NCBI RefSeq assembly: GCF_002863225.1
Contig: NZ_PKEK01000025.1
Location: forward strand, 62,001 to 126,000
Direction of reading: 5' to 3'
Source of the DNA: Mycobacterium sp.
GTDB taxonomy: Bacteria; Actinomycetota; Actinomycetes; Mycobacteriales; Mycobacteriaceae
Length of the DNA stretch: 64,000 bases
The position numbers and the translations under genes are program-made. The notes below the pieces were generated by a model. The model worked only from the letters and a program-made list of their open reading frames with translations, was not told the origin of the DNA and made no database searches. Below are positions 8,015 through 19,483 of this stretch, one piece after another (the stretch's first letter is position 1; each line of letters starts with the position of its first letter).

Positions 8015-10033
8015 TCATCCACGAAGGTCCGCTGCGGTCCGGGGCAACTCTAACGGATCAACCAGCAGGTCCGCTGACCTCGCGGATCCGGCGTCGGCCG
8101 AACCCGCCATCGCGATCCTGGTAGCGATGTCATAGGCGACAATCTGTGCACTTGCTCCGGGAATCCTGCTGATGACCTTGGCAATCTTGTCTGCCGTCCG
8201 GTCGTGCAACAGCCGGCCCAATAGCTGTGAGTACTCCCGGCGCGGCAGCAACACGGTGACCTTGGTGTGCGCCTGCTCGGCCATCAACTCCAGCACCAGG
8301 TTGTGGGCGCACCGGGCGAGGTTGCGATCGAAGCAGTCGACCATCCGCAACGTGGTGGAATGCCCGAATTCCAGCCATTCCCGCTCGAGCCGCTCCGCGT
8401 GCGCGGAATCCAGCACGAAGTGCACCGCGGTCAGATCGTCGGCCTTGAGTCCCTTCGCGTAGCGCACCGCCTCGACCTCGGCCAGATCGATCGAATCGAC
8501 GAAGACCAGCACCCGGTGCCGCTGGTAGGTCTCCGACGCGGGCGGCACCGTGACCGACGTCTCCAGCACCGACGACTCGGCGCGGTACTGCCGGTTCACC
8601 CGCATCAGCGCGAACACCAGAATCGGGAAGACCACCACGACCAGCCAGGCTCCCTCGGTGAACTTGGCGATCGCGAAGATCAGCACCACGACCGTCGACA
8701 GGATGCCCGCCGACAGGTTGATCACCAGCTTGTGCCGCCAGCCGGGCCCGCGGTGGGTGATCCAGTGCTTGGTCATGCCGTAGCCGGCCATCGAGAAGCC
8801 GGTGAACACCCCGATCGCGTAGAACGGCACCAACGCGTTGAGCGAGCCGCCGGTGCCGATCAGCAGTGCCACCGCCAGCACGGTCAGCGTGATGATGCCG
8901 TTGGAGAACACCAGTCGCTGGCCCCGCTTCATCAGCGGGCGCGGCAGGAAGCTGTCCTCGGCGACGAAGCTCGTCAGCGCCGGGAATCCGTTGAAGCTGG
9001 TGTTGCCGCCGGTATAGAGGACCAGCGCGGTGGCCGCCTGCACCACAAAGTAGAAGACCTTGCCGACCACCCCGTCCCCGAACACTGCTCTGGCGATCTC
9101 GCTCAGCATCGACGGGTAGCCCGAGGCATAGGGGAAGGCGTGTGTCACGTGGGCCAGCCAGGCGACTCCGGCCAGCAGGAACGCGAGGATGCAAGCCATG
9201 ACCACCAGCACCTTGCGAGCGTTGACACTCTCCGGCGGCCGAAATGCGTTGACCGTATTGGAGATCGCCTCAACACCGGTCAGCGACGATCCGCCGTTTG
9301 CGAAGGCCCTCAGCACGATCAGCACCGTGGCGCCCATGATCAGCCCGCTACCGTGTTGGACCGGCACCGCGCCGTCGGTGTGGGCCGGGTCGTAAACCGG
9401 TAATCCGCCCAGGAATTCGCGAATGATTCCGACCACGATTGTCAGTCCGACCATGCCGACAAACAAATATGTCGGCAGCGCGAACGGAAGTCCGGCCTCC
9501 CGCAATCCGCGCAGGTTGGCAAAGCACATCAACAGAACAACGCCGACGGTGATTTCCAGGCTGTAGGGCCCGAGAGCGGGGATCGCCGAAGCCACCGCCA
9601 CCGTCCCAGCCGCACACTGCACGGCCACCGTGACGACGTAATCGATCAGCAGCGAGGCCGCAGCGATCTGCGCGATCTTGGGACCGAAGTTTTCGCGAGC
9701 GACCACATACGATCCACCGGCCCGGGTGTAGACGCTCACAACTTGGCGGTAGGACGCCGCCACCAACACGAGGATCAGCAGAATGACGCCGGTGATCGGG
9801 AGCAGAAGCGCAAAGGCCGCCATCCCGGCCGCCGGGAGCAGTTCGATCATCACCTGCTCGGAGCCGTAGGCGGTCGAGGAGATCGCGTCGGGCGACAACA
9901 CACCGAGCGCGATGGGGTTGGACAGCCGCTCGTGCTGGAGCTGGTCGTTGATCATCGGCCTACCGAGGAAGGCCCGCTTACACCGTTCGGAAAACGACGG
10001 CGATATTCGTAGCTCGTCGGCTAGTTGTGACAT
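8015..10033 (-). CDS. KimA-like APC/KUP potassium transporter, copy 1
   Basis: This 672-residue protein is the promoter-proximal gene of the transporter operon. It has the same layout as its neighbours: an N-terminal cytosolic segment with FLGRPMINDQL, the signature LSPDAISSTAYG (Asp and Tyr both present), TGVEAISNTVNAF, about 12 membrane helices, and a soluble C-terminal domain ending in DIATRIAMAG plus ~40 variable residues. The start is an ATG (MSQLADELRI). The 154-base leader up to the acyl-CoA dehydrogenase would hold any shared promoter or riboswitch. Bacillus kimA is controlled by c-di-AMP through a ydaO riboswitch, but I could not recognise that motif here. K+/H+ symport is inferred from family. 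Confidence 0.83.
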   Translation of the reverse strand: MSQLADELRISPSFSERCKRAFLGRPMINDQLQHERLSNPIALGVLSPDAISSTAYGSEQVMIELLPAAGMAAFALLLPITGVILLILVLVAASYRQVVSVYTRAGGSYVVARENFGPKIAQIAAASLLIDYVVTVAVQCAAGTVAVASAIPALGPYSLEITVGVVLLMCFANLRGLREAGLPFALPTYLFVGMVGLTIVVGIIREFLGGLPVYDPAHTDGAVPVQHGSGLIMGATVLIVLRAFANGGSSLTGVEAISNTVNAFRPPESVNARKVLVVMACILAFLLAGVAWLAHVTHAFPYASGYPSMLSEIARAVFGDGVVGKVFYFVVQAATALVLYTGGNTSFNGFPALTSFVAEDSFLPRPLMKRGQRLVFSNGIITLTVLAVALLIGTGGSLNALVPFYAIGVFTGFSMAGYGMTKHWITHRGPGWRHKLVINLSAGILSTVVVLIFAIAKFTEGAWLVVVVFPILVFALMRVNRQYRAESSVLETSVTVPPASETYQRHRVLVFVDSIDLAEVEAVRYAKGLKADDLTAVHFVLDSAHAERLEREWLEFGHSTTLRMVDCFDRNLARCAHNLVLELMAEQAHTKVTVLLPRREYSQLLGRLLHDRTADKIAKVISRIPGASAQIVAYDIATRIAMAGSADAGSARSADLLVDPLELPRTAADLRG

Positions 10034-10187
10034 AGCAAATACCTCGCGGATTTTCCGGGATTTCCACCAAAACGGCTTTGGACTCGACGGAGCCTACGGT
10101 CGTCGGCTGGAATTCGCCTGCCAGAAACCGCGAATCGCGGGCTCCCGCAAACGTTCCTTACGGAATCTTGATGGCTGGTGGCGCGCG

Positions 10188-12023
10188 CTAGCCAGTCGTG
10201 AGTGTCGAGGGCTGGGGATAGCCGGCAGTCAGCGCCCCGTCAGCAAGCTCGTCGAAGCGCTCGAGGCCCTCGTCGAGATCGTCGTCGATGCCGCGCAGCG
10301 GCCCCGGATCGGCCAGGTAGCGCCGGGCATACAGCCGGGCCACCAGCGCCTTGCGATCGCTGCCGTAGCTCGCCCGTTCCCAGGCGGCTTGCTCGGTGAG
10401 CAGGGCACCGGCGTAGACGTCGCCCATGAACACCGAGAGGGGGAACAGCCGGGCCTCGGCCACGTCGGCGGGCAACTTGGTCCAGGCCGTGATCGCTGCT
10501 TCGAGGTCGTCGATGCGCCCGCGCACCAGTCCGGTGGTGGCGTCGGAGTCGTCCGACGCCGAGACCGCGTCGCGCAACCGTTCCAGCAGTTGCTGATGCG
10601 CGCCGATTCGCTCGATGCCACGCCGGACGTCCAGGCACAGGATGTTGTCGGCGCCCTCCCAGATCGTGTTGACTTGGGCATCACGCAAAAGCCTTGCCAC
10701 TGGCCAGGTTTCGATGTAGCCATTGCCACCGTGGATCTCGATGGCGTCGGAGGCCAGGGTGATGCCCAGCCGACACACCTTGAGCTTGGTCACCGGGATG
10801 GCGATGCGCTGGCGGATCGACCGGGCCTGAACGTGGTTGGGAAATCCGACACCGTCGAATACCAGCGCCTGGGCGGCCTCGACGTCGACGATCATCTCGG
10901 CGAGCTTGCGGCGCATCAGCGGCTTGTCGATCAGCCGGCCGCCGAACGCCTCACGCTGGCGCGCGTAGCACAGCGACTCGACCAGGGCACGGCGCGAATT
11001 ACCCAGGGCGAACAGGGCGATGCCGAGTCGGGCGGCGTTGGTCAGCTCCATCATCCGGCCCAGGCCCTTGCCGTCCGACGGCTGCGAGTTCGAGCCGGGC
11101 TCTGATTTTTCGGGTTGACCGGACAACAGGAAGGCCTCGGCGTCGACGAGCTCGATCTCGCCGGAGGCCACCGAGCGGGTGCCGAGCTTGTCCTTGAGCC
11201 GCCGGACCCGGACGCCGTTGCGGGAACCGTCGCGACGATTGCGCAACACCAGGAAGCTCGCCGCGCCACGGCTGGAGTCGGGGGCGCCCTCCGGCTTGGC
11301 CAGCACGACGAAAACCTGGCCGTCGCAGTTGGACGCGAACCACTTGAAGCCGTTCAGCAGCCAGGCTCCGTCGTTGTCGCCGCTGTCGCGTCGAGCGGTG
11401 GTCTCCAGCGCGCCGAGGTCGGAGCCGCCGGCCCGCTCGGTCAGCAGCTGCGCGGTCTCGCCCTCCCATTCGCCGCTGGCGAACTTGGCCAGCACGTGGT
11501 CCCGGATGTCGGCCGGGGCATACGCCGCAACCAGCGCCTTGACCATGCCGCCACCGGTGCCGAGCGCACAGCCCATTCCGATGTCGGCCTGATCGAGCAG
11601 ATAGTTGGCGGCGAACAGCGGCATCGACGACCTGAACCCGGCCTGACGCGCGTCGTCCTTGAGCGCCTTCTGCGCGGCCAGCACCGCGCGCTTGGACTCG
11701 ACGAACGACGGCGGCTGGATCACCTCGCTGACGTCGTGGCCCCAGCGGTCGTAGCGCTCCAGCCGGGCCGGGTTGCGGTCGGTCTGTTCGGCCCACCGGG
11801 CCACCGGCCCGCCCATCAGCGCGCCGATCTCGCGCAGATGTGGCTCGGCAACCGCCAATTCGTCGGGGTGCAGGTAGTAGGCCATCGTCCGCTGCAGGGT
11901 GGGGTCGCTGTCGTACCAGTTGAGGCCGACGGCTCCGCGGTAGTTCTCGGTCCGGTAGCGCTCCGACTTCTCCGGGGTGTTGAACGGTAACCGGTCGACT
12001 GCCTCGGGTGCGTAGTCGGGCAT
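10188..12023 (-). CDS. acyl-CoA dehydrogenase, AidB-like subfamily
   Basis: This 611-residue flavoprotein is longer than the ~380-residue classical acyl-CoA dehydrogenases. The N-terminus (YAPEAVDRLPFNTPEKSE) and the motif LLTERAGGSDLGALETTAR resemble the AidB/FadE family. The FAD-binding C-terminal helices contain YARQREAFGGRLIDKPLMRR and ALASDAIEIHGGNGYIETWP-like signatures, and the end has the extra domain typical of this subfamily. It presumably oxidises an acyl-CoA to the enoyl-CoA using FAD; E. coli AidB is a DNA-damage-response relative whose substrate is uncertain. GAAGGAG lies 5 bases before the ATG. The gene starts 9 bases after dapC, so the order fdxC-dapC-fadE forms a likely operon, perhaps with ferredoxin as electron partner (inference). 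Confidence 0.86.
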   Translation of the reverse strand: MPDYAPEAVDRLPFNTPEKSERYRTENYRGAVGLNWYDSDPTLQRTMAYYLHPDELAVAEPHLREIGALMGGPVARWAEQTDRNPARLERYDRWGHDVSEVIQPPSFVESKRAVLAAQKALKDDARQAGFRSSMPLFAANYLLDQADIGMGCALGTGGGMVKALVAAYAPADIRDHVLAKFASGEWEGETAQLLTERAGGSDLGALETTARRDSGDNDGAWLLNGFKWFASNCDGQVFVVLAKPEGAPDSSRGAASFLVLRNRRDGSRNGVRVRRLKDKLGTRSVASGEIELVDAEAFLLSGQPEKSEPGSNSQPSDGKGLGRMMELTNAARLGIALFALGNSRRALVESLCYARQREAFGGRLIDKPLMRRKLAEMIVDVEAAQALVFDGVGFPNHVQARSIRQRIAIPVTKLKVCRLGITLASDAIEIHGGNGYIETWPVARLLRDAQVNTIWEGADNILCLDVRRGIERIGAHQQLLERLRDAVSASDDSDATTGLVRGRIDDLEAAITAWTKLPADVAEARLFPLSVFMGDVYAGALLTEQAAWERASYGSDRKALVARLYARRYLADPGPLRGIDDDLDEGLERFDELADGALTAGYPQPSTLTTG

Positions 12024-12032
12024 GCCGCTCCT

Positions 12033-13121
12033 TCAGTCCTCGAGACGCTCGACCGCCGCGGCGATCCGTTCGTCGGTTGCGGTCAGCGCCACCCGCACGT
12101 GCCGGGCGCCCCGCGAGCCGTAGAACTCGCCGGGCGCTGCGCGGATGCCACGTTCGGCGAGCCAGCCGACGGTGTCGCGGCACGGCTCGCCGCGGGTGAC
12201 CCACAGATACAGGCCGGCCTCGGAGTGGTCGACGGTGAAGCCGGCCGACTGGAACGCGGGCAGCAGCACATCGCGGCGCCGCCGGTAGCGCTCCCGCTGC
12301 TCGGTTTCGTGGTCGTCGTCGTCCAGGGCGGCCACCATGGCCGCCTGCACCGGCCGCGACACCATCATCCCGGCGTGTTTGCGCACCGCCAGCAGCTCGC
12401 CGACCAGCTCCGGATCGCCGGCGACGAATCCGGCGCGGTAGCCGGCCAACGACGAACTCTTGGACAGCGAATGCACCGCCAGCAGGCCGGTGTGGTCGCC
12501 GTCGGACACCGACGGGTGCAGCACCGACACCGGCTCGGCGTCCCAGCCGAGGCCCAGGTAGCACTCGTCGGAGGCCACGATCACGCCGCGTTCGCGGGCC
12601 CAGCCGACCAGCTTGCGCAGATGGTCCACACCGAGCACCTGCCCGGTCGGGTTACTCGGGGAGTTCACGAACAGCAGCGCGGGGGCCTGCGGGCCGATCT
12701 GGGTCAGCGAGTCCGCGACGAGCACCCGCGCGCCGGCCAGACGGGCACCGACGTCGTAGGTCGGATAGGCCAATTCGGGCACCACGACGAGGTCGTCGGG
12801 ACCCACGCCCAGCAGCGTCGGCAGCCAGGCGATCAGCTCTTTGGTGCCGATCACCGGCAGCACGGCCGACTCGGTCAACCCGGTGACGCCGTAGCGGCGG
12901 TCCAGCGCGGCGACCGCGGATTCGCGCAGCTGCGGAGTGCCGGCGGTGGTGGGGTATCCCGGCTCGGCGGCGGCCGAGGCGAGCGCGTCACGGATCAGCG
13001 GGGCTACCGGATCGACGGGGGTGCCGACCGAGAGGTCGACGATGCCGCCGGGGTGCGACTTGGCCAGCGCGGTCGCGTCGGCCAGGGTGTCCCAGGGGAA
13101 CTCCGGCAGGGACGCCGACAC
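12033..13121 (-). CDS. dapC: succinyldiaminopimelate aminotransferase
   Basis: This PLP-dependent class I/II aminotransferase of 362 residues matches remembered M. tuberculosis DapC (Rv1178) over its whole length. It makes N-succinyl-LL-2,6-diaminopimelate in lysine and peptidoglycan synthesis. Visible hallmarks are the N-terminal SLPEFPWDTLADA, the substrate and PLP region LLFVNSPSNPTG, the Asp motif VIVASDECYLGL, and the PLP-lysine motif VHSLSKSSSLAGYRAGF. The GTG at 13121 gives a start equivalent to Rv1178 (SASLP) and leaves 23 bases after the ferredoxin stop. The same frame stays open upstream through the ferredoxin gene, but that extension is not coding in this frame. Confidence 0.93.
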   Translation of the reverse strand: MSASLPEFPWDTLADATALAKSHPGGIVDLSVGTPVDPVAPLIRDALASAAAEPGYPTTAGTPQLRESAVAALDRRYGVTGLTESAVLPVIGTKELIAWLPTLLGVGPDDLVVVPELAYPTYDVGARLAGARVLVADSLTQIGPQAPALLFVNSPSNPTGQVLGVDHLRKLVGWARERGVIVASDECYLGLGWDAEPVSVLHPSVSDGDHTGLLAVHSLSKSSSLAGYRAGFVAGDPELVGELLAVRKHAGMMVSRPVQAAMVAALDDDDHETEQRERYRRRRDVLLPAFQSAGFTVDHSEAGLYLWVTRGEPCRDTVGWLAERGIRAAPGEFYGSRGARHVRVALTATDERIAAAVERLED

Positions 13122-13144
13122 TCGCCGGCGGTCAGTCGAGCGGG

Positions 13145-13468
13145 TCAGTCCTTCTCCTGCGGCGGAAGGTCCTTCACCGGTTGCGGGTCGTTGTCGGTCT
13201 GGCCGACTTTGGCTGCGCCGCCCGGAGATCCGAGCTCGGCGAAGAAGTCCGCGTTGATCTGGGTGTACTGGCTCCACTGCTCGGGGACGTCGTCCTCGTA
13301 GTAGATCGCCTCGACCGGGCAGACCGGCTCGCACGCACCGCAGTCGACGCACTCGTCCGGGTGGATGAACAACATCCGAGCGCCCTCGTAGATGCAGTCG
13401 ACCGGGCACTCTTCGATACATGCCTTGTCTTTGAGATCAACGCAGGGTTCGGCGATCGTGTACGTCAC
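13145..13468 (-). CDS. fdxC: 7Fe ferredoxin
   Basis: This 107-residue ferredoxin carries two cluster motifs near its N-terminus: CVDLKDKACIEECPVDCIYEG (split as C-x7-C-x3-C for the [3Fe-4S] site and the remote Cys) and CVDCGACEPVCPVEAI for the [4Fe-4S] site. It matches mycobacterial FdxC (Rv1177). GAGGAG lies 6 bases before the GTG start (VTYTIAEPC). It begins the minus-strand run fdxC-dapC-acyl-CoA dehydrogenase and is divergent from the padR gene, with palindromes in the shared gap. It carries electrons to unidentified oxidoreductases or P450s. Confidence 0.93.
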   Translation of the reverse strand: MTYTIAEPCVDLKDKACIEECPVDCIYEGARMLFIHPDECVDCGACEPVCPVEAIYYEDDVPEQWSQYTQINADFFAELGSPGGAAKVGQTDNDPQPVKDLPPQEKD

Positions 13469-13579
13469 AGACGTCTCCTCACGGTCTCCAGTGGCTGTCT
13501 GGCTGAGCCGGTAGGTGCTTGCCGCATTTCTCGGCAATACGTCCCGGCGGTGTGAATGTCTTGGTTACTGATACTAGAC

Positions 13580-13640
13580 GTTGCATATACAACGCAAGTA
13601 CCAGGTTGCTATGCGCGTCGGTGCACTGCAACTAGTTGCA
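13580..13640. promoter_or_regulatory. paired TTGCA palindromes between fdxC and padR, likely regulator binding sites
   Basis: TGCAACTAGTTGCA at 13627-13640 is a perfect 14-bp palindrome, and GTTGCATATACAAC at 13580-13593 is palindromic in 12 of 14 positions. Both contain GTTGCATA, so they may bind the same protein. They lie in the divergent gap between fdxC (starts 13468) and padR (starts 13672). The simplest reading is autoregulation by the PadR protein (inference). Confidence 0.5.
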
Positions 13641-13671
13641 TAGGGCGCTTCGAAGTTCCTATGCTGCGCAG

Positions 13672-16229
<2,558 letters not shown>

Positions 16230-16234
16230 TTACT

Positions 16235-16296
16235 CGCCGAACGTGAAGTTGGCTTCACGCTCGGCGCCGAACGTGACGTTCGTTTCACGCTCGGCG
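16235..16296. repeat. two tandem 32-base hairpins between fadH and fbiC
   Basis: Two overlapping units (16235-16266 and 16265-16296, period 30) each begin CGCCGAACGTGA and end TTCACGCTCGGCG. In unit 1 the 13-base arms pair with one mismatch around a GTTGGC loop. They lie between the stops of convergent genes, so they probably end transcription from both sides. The CACGCTCGGCG core recurs in other gaps of this window. Confidence 0.7.
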
Positions 16297-16307
16297 AGGC
16301 TCCGGGG

Positions 16308-18914
16308 TTACGCCGCCAGCGGGTTGTAGTCGGTGGTGCGCTGACGGGCCGGACGACCGATACCCTCGGCGATCGCCATCAGCTCCGCGACGGTCTTGGC
16401 CGACCCGAACTCCGAGCCGGCCATCCGCGAGATGGTCTCCTCCATCAGCGTGCCACCCAAATCGTTGGCCCCGCCGTTGAGCATCACCTGCGTGCGCTCG
16501 ACACCGAGCTTGACCCAGCTGGTCTGGATGTGAGAAATGCGGCCGTGCAACATGATCCGTGCCAGCGCGTGTACCGCGCGGTTGTCGCGGTGGCTGGGTC
16601 CCGGGCGAGCGGCACCGGCGAGATACAGCGGCGAATTCTGGTGCACGAACGGCAGCGGCACGAACTCGGTGAATCCGCCGGTGCGGTCCTGGATGCCGCG
16701 CAACACGTTCAGATGCCCGACCCAGTGCCGCGGGTCGTCGACGTGGCCGTACATCATCGTCGACGACGAACGCAGACCCACTTCGTGCGCGGTGGTCACC
16801 ACGTCGATCCACATCGAGGTGGGCAGCTTGCCCTTGGTCAGCACCCAGCGGACTTCGTCGTCGAGGATCTCGGCGGCCGTGCCCGGGATGGAGTCCAGGC
16901 CGGCCTCACGCAGGCTGGTCAGCCACTCGCGAATACTCAAGCCGCTCTTGGTCACTCCGTTGGCGATCTCCATCGGCGAGAACGCGTGCACATGCATCGA
17001 CGGGACCCGCGCCTTCACCGCGCGAACCAGGTCGGCGTAACCGGTGACCGGCAACTCGGGGTCGATTCCGCCCTGCATGCAGACCTCGGTGGCGCCGGCC
17101 ACGTGTGCTTCCCAGGCCCGCTGGGCCACCTCGTCAGCCGACAGCGAGAAGGCGTCGGCGTCATCCTTGCGCTGCGCGAAGGCGCAGAACCGGCAGCCGG
17201 TGTAGCAGATGTTGGTGAAGTTGATGTTGCGGTTCACCACGAAGGTCACGTCGTCGCCGACGGCGTCGCGGCGCAACGAATCCGCCAGTGCGGCAACCGC
17301 ATCCAGTGCAGGTCCGTCCGCGGTCGCCAAGGCGAGGTATTCGGCGTCGGTGCAGGCGGCCGGGTTGCGCTCGGCGGAGCGCAGCGCGGCGAGCACGTCG
17401 GCGGCAAGACGCTTGGGCGCTGCGGCGCCCTGAGCGGCCAGGTCGTGCACCTTGGCGCGAATCGACTCCCAGTCACCGAACGCGCTGTCCAGGTCGCTCC
17501 GGGTCTCGGTGTTGCGGCCTTCGGTGTCGATCGCCGAGTTGAGGTCGATCCGGCCCGCGGACGCGACGTCGTCGGGCTCCTGCCACGGCATCCCCACCGG
17601 GTTGACGTCGCGGGCCAGCCCGGTGACCGGATCGGCAAGTGCCACAACATGACCGCGCACCCGCGGATCGATCCACGCCGCGCCGGCCTGTACATATTTC
17701 GGCTGCGCGGTCAGTCGCTCGACCAAGTCGTATCCGGCCGCCGCGGTGACCTCGGCGAGCTTGTCGAGCGCGGGCCAGGGACGTTCGGGATTGACGTGGT
17801 CGGGAGTCAGCGGCGATACGCCACCCCAGTCGTCCACACCCGCACCGATCAGGGCAACGCACTCCTGCTCCGAGACCAGATTCGGCGGCGCCTGGATCCG
17901 CATCGCCGGCCCGAGGACCAGTCGCGACACTGCGATGGTGGCCAGGAAGTCGTCGATACCGGCATCGGGTGTCGAGGCCATCGCGGTGTGTTGCTTGGCT
18001 CGGAAGTTCTGCACGATCACTTCTTGGACGTGACCGAACTCCTTGTGCGACTTACGAATTGCATGCAATGTCTCGGCGCGCTCGAGCAGTGTCTCGCCGA
18101 TGCCGACCAGCAGGCCGGTGGTGAACGGTATGGAAAGCCGGCCCGCGTCGGTCAGCGTGCGCAGCCGAACCTCGGGGTCTTTGTCCGGACTGCCATAGTG
18201 CGCAAGGCCTTTGGTCTCGAACAACCGCCGCGACGTCGTCTCCAACATCATCCCCATCGACGGGGCCACCGGCTTCAGCCGCGACAGCTCCGACCAGCTC
18301 ATCACGCCGGGGTTCAGGTGCGGCAGCAGCCCAGTTTCCTCCAGCACCCGGATGGCCATCGCGCGCAAGTAGGACAGCGTCGAGTCGTAGCCCCGCTCGT
18401 CGAGCCATTCCCGCGCCTCCGGCCAGCGGTCTTCGGGGCGATCACCGAGGGTGAACAGCGCCTCTTTGCAACCGAGTTCGGCGCCGCGACGGGCGATGTC
18501 GAGAATCTCGTCGGGTTCGAGGTACATGCCGGCGCCCCGGGCGCGCAGTTTCCCGGGCACCGTGACGAATGTGCAGTAGTGGCAGGAATCCCGGCACAGG
18601 TGGGTGACCGGGATGAAGACCTTGCGGGAGTAGCTGACCGGCAGCCGCCCGTTGCCGCCGCGACGACCGGCCGACTCCAGCCCGGCGTCACGCACCCGCG
18701 CGGCGCTGCGACACAGGTCGGCGAGATCGTCGCCGCGGGCGGTCAGCGCGACCGCCGCCTCGTCGACGTTCAGGGCCACCCCGTCGCGGGCCCGCCGCAG
18801 CACCCTGCGCATCGCAGATCCGCCAGGTAGAGGGGGGGCCGACGGGCTGGGCAGCAGGGTCGGCTCTTGGCCCGGAGTCAACGGCACGTTTGTGTAACTT
18901 CCGGCAATGCACAT
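16308..18914 (-). CDS. fbiC: FO synthase, CofG-CofH fusion
   Basis: This 868-residue bifunctional radical-SAM enzyme builds the deazaflavin chromophore FO of coenzyme F420 from tyrosine and a ribityl pyrimidine. The CofG half has the cluster motif CRDSCHYC near residue 106; the CofH half has CYTGCRFC near 565. Other conserved blocks are [30 protein letters not shown] and [20 protein letters not shown]. It matches FbiC (Rv1173, 856 residues). The start is uncertain: ATG 18914 (MCIAGSYTN) and GTG 18887 (VPLTPGQEP) are both in frame, and homologues vary here. The gene is single, with the mshB group further upstream on the same strand. F420 users seen here include the Rv1155-like protein at 33653. 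Confidence 0.95.
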   Translation of the reverse strand: MCIAGSYTNVPLTPGQEPTLLPSPSAPPLPGGSAMRRVLRRARDGVALNVDEAAVALTARGDDLADLCRSAARVRDAGLESAGRRGGNGRLPVSYSRKVFIPVTHLCRDSCHYCTFVTVPGKLRARGAGMYLEPDEILDIARRGAELGCKEALFTLGDRPEDRWPEAREWLDERGYDSTLSYLRAMAIRVLEETGLLPHLNPGVMSWSELSRLKPVAPSMGMMLETTSRRLFETKGLAHYGSPDKDPEVRLRTLTDAGRLSIPFTTGLLVGIGETLLERAETLHAIRKSHKEFGHVQEVIVQNFRAKQHTAMASTPDAGIDDFLATIAVSRLVLGPAMRIQAPPNLVSEQECVALIGAGVDDWGGVSPLTPDHVNPERPWPALDKLAEVTAAAGYDLVERLTAQPKYVQAGAAWIDPRVRGHVVALADPVTGLARDVNPVGMPWQEPDDVASAGRIDLNSAIDTEGRNTETRSDLDSAFGDWESIRAKVHDLAAQGAAAPKRLAADVLAALRSAERNPAACTDAEYLALATADGPALDAVAALADSLRRDAVGDDVTFVVNRNINFTNICYTGCRFCAFAQRKDDADAFSLSADEVAQRAWEAHVAGATEVCMQGGIDPELPVTGYADLVRAVKARVPSMHVHAFSPMEIANGVTKSGLSIREWLTSLREAGLDSIPGTAAEILDDEVRWVLTKGKLPTSMWIDVVTTAHEVGLRSSSTMMYGHVDDPRHWVGHLNVLRGIQDRTGGFTEFVPLPFVHQNSPLYLAGAARPGPSHRDNRAVHALARIMLHGRISHIQTSWVKLGVERTQVMLNGGANDLGGTLMEETISRMAGSEFGSAKTVAELMAIAEGIGRPARQRTTDYNPLAA

Positions 18915-19004
18915 TTCATCCGCACGTCCCCAACTATCCGCGACCCGACGCGTGCCATGAGCGACAACAGTAGCCTCCAGCCGTGCGTCAAGGAGTCCCT
19001 GCCC

Positions 19005-19415
19005 TCAGCGGGCGGGCCGGCGCCGCAGCAGCAACCAGAAGGGCGGCAACAAACCCGCCCCCAGCAGCAACAATGGGCTGTAGGCCAGTACTCCGCGGCC
19101 GGCGAAGATGACGTCGCCGCCTGGACCGGGCAGGCACATCACCAACACTGCCAGCAGCCAGGTCCACAACGGCAGCGCGGCCAGGCGGATCGAGTCGGTG
19201 CACTGAACGGCGGCCCACACCAAACCGGCGTTGAGCAGGCCACTGACCAGCGCGCTGACCGGAAATGGAACCGAACCGATGTAGGACGGTAGAAGAAGGG
19301 CGCCGACCACCGCCGAAACAATCCCGTCGACCGCCAACAGGGCCAGCACGACGATGCGAAAGGCGATCAGGTCGGGATGCTGTCCAATTGCGAAACGATG
19401 GACATGACCGTCCAC
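19005..19415 (-). CDS. small membrane protein downstream of mshB (Rv1171-like), N-terminus possibly frameshifted
   Basis: The frame from about 19390 to 19005 encodes a four-helix membrane protein (DLIAFRIVVLALLAVDGIVS, SALVSGLLNAGLVWAAVQ, AALPLWTWLLAVLVMCL, AYSPLLLLGAGLLPPFWLLL) ending RRRPAR. Its position after mshB matches Rv1171. The only starts in this frame are poor (GTG 19415, VDGHVHRFAIGQ). A better N-terminus (MDPDLDYNQQHWQDRLDNFQ) lies in the neighbouring frame from ATG 19474, 9 bases after the mshB stop, and would join smoothly at PDLIAFR if one base were added near 19370-19380. I therefore suspect a one-base deletion. The function is unknown. Confidence 0.6.
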   Translation of the reverse strand: MDGHVHRFAIGQHPDLIAFRIVVLALLAVDGIVSAVVGALLLPSYIGSVPFPVSALVSGLLNAGLVWAAVQCTDSIRLAALPLWTWLLAVLVMCLPGPGGDVIFAGRGVLAYSPLLLLGAGLLPPFWLLLRRRPAR

Positions 19416-19474
19416 TGGAAGTTGTCCAGGCGGTCCTGCCAGTGCTGCTGGTTGTAGTCCAGGTCCGGGTCCAT
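19367..19474 (-). pseudogene. 36-codon frame likely encoding the displaced N-terminus of the Rv1171-like protein
   Basis: ATG 19474 opens a frame reading MDPDLDYNQQHWQDRLDNFQ and continuing WTVMSIVSQLDSIPT before a stop. It begins 9 bases after the mshB stop codon and overlaps the membrane-protein frame. The last residues (QLDSIP) lead naturally into the PDLIAFR of the other frame, so it looks like the first exon-like part of one gene broken by a frameshift rather than a separate peptide. Confidence 0.5.
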
Positions 19475-19483
19475 TCCGGCAGC

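Noticed and set aside
10034..10187. possible c-di-AMP (ydaO) riboswitch before the KimA-like operon
   Set aside because: I could not find the conserved ydaO segments by eye; an Infernal search with the Rfam model would settle it.
13469..13537. longer start for fdxC upstream of GTG 13468
   Set aside because: The GTG has GAGGAG at the right distance and matches the homologue start.
16530..18830. 766-codon open frame antisense to fbiC
   Set aside because: Product is Arg/Gly/His-rich with no motif; FbiC on the other strand is certain.
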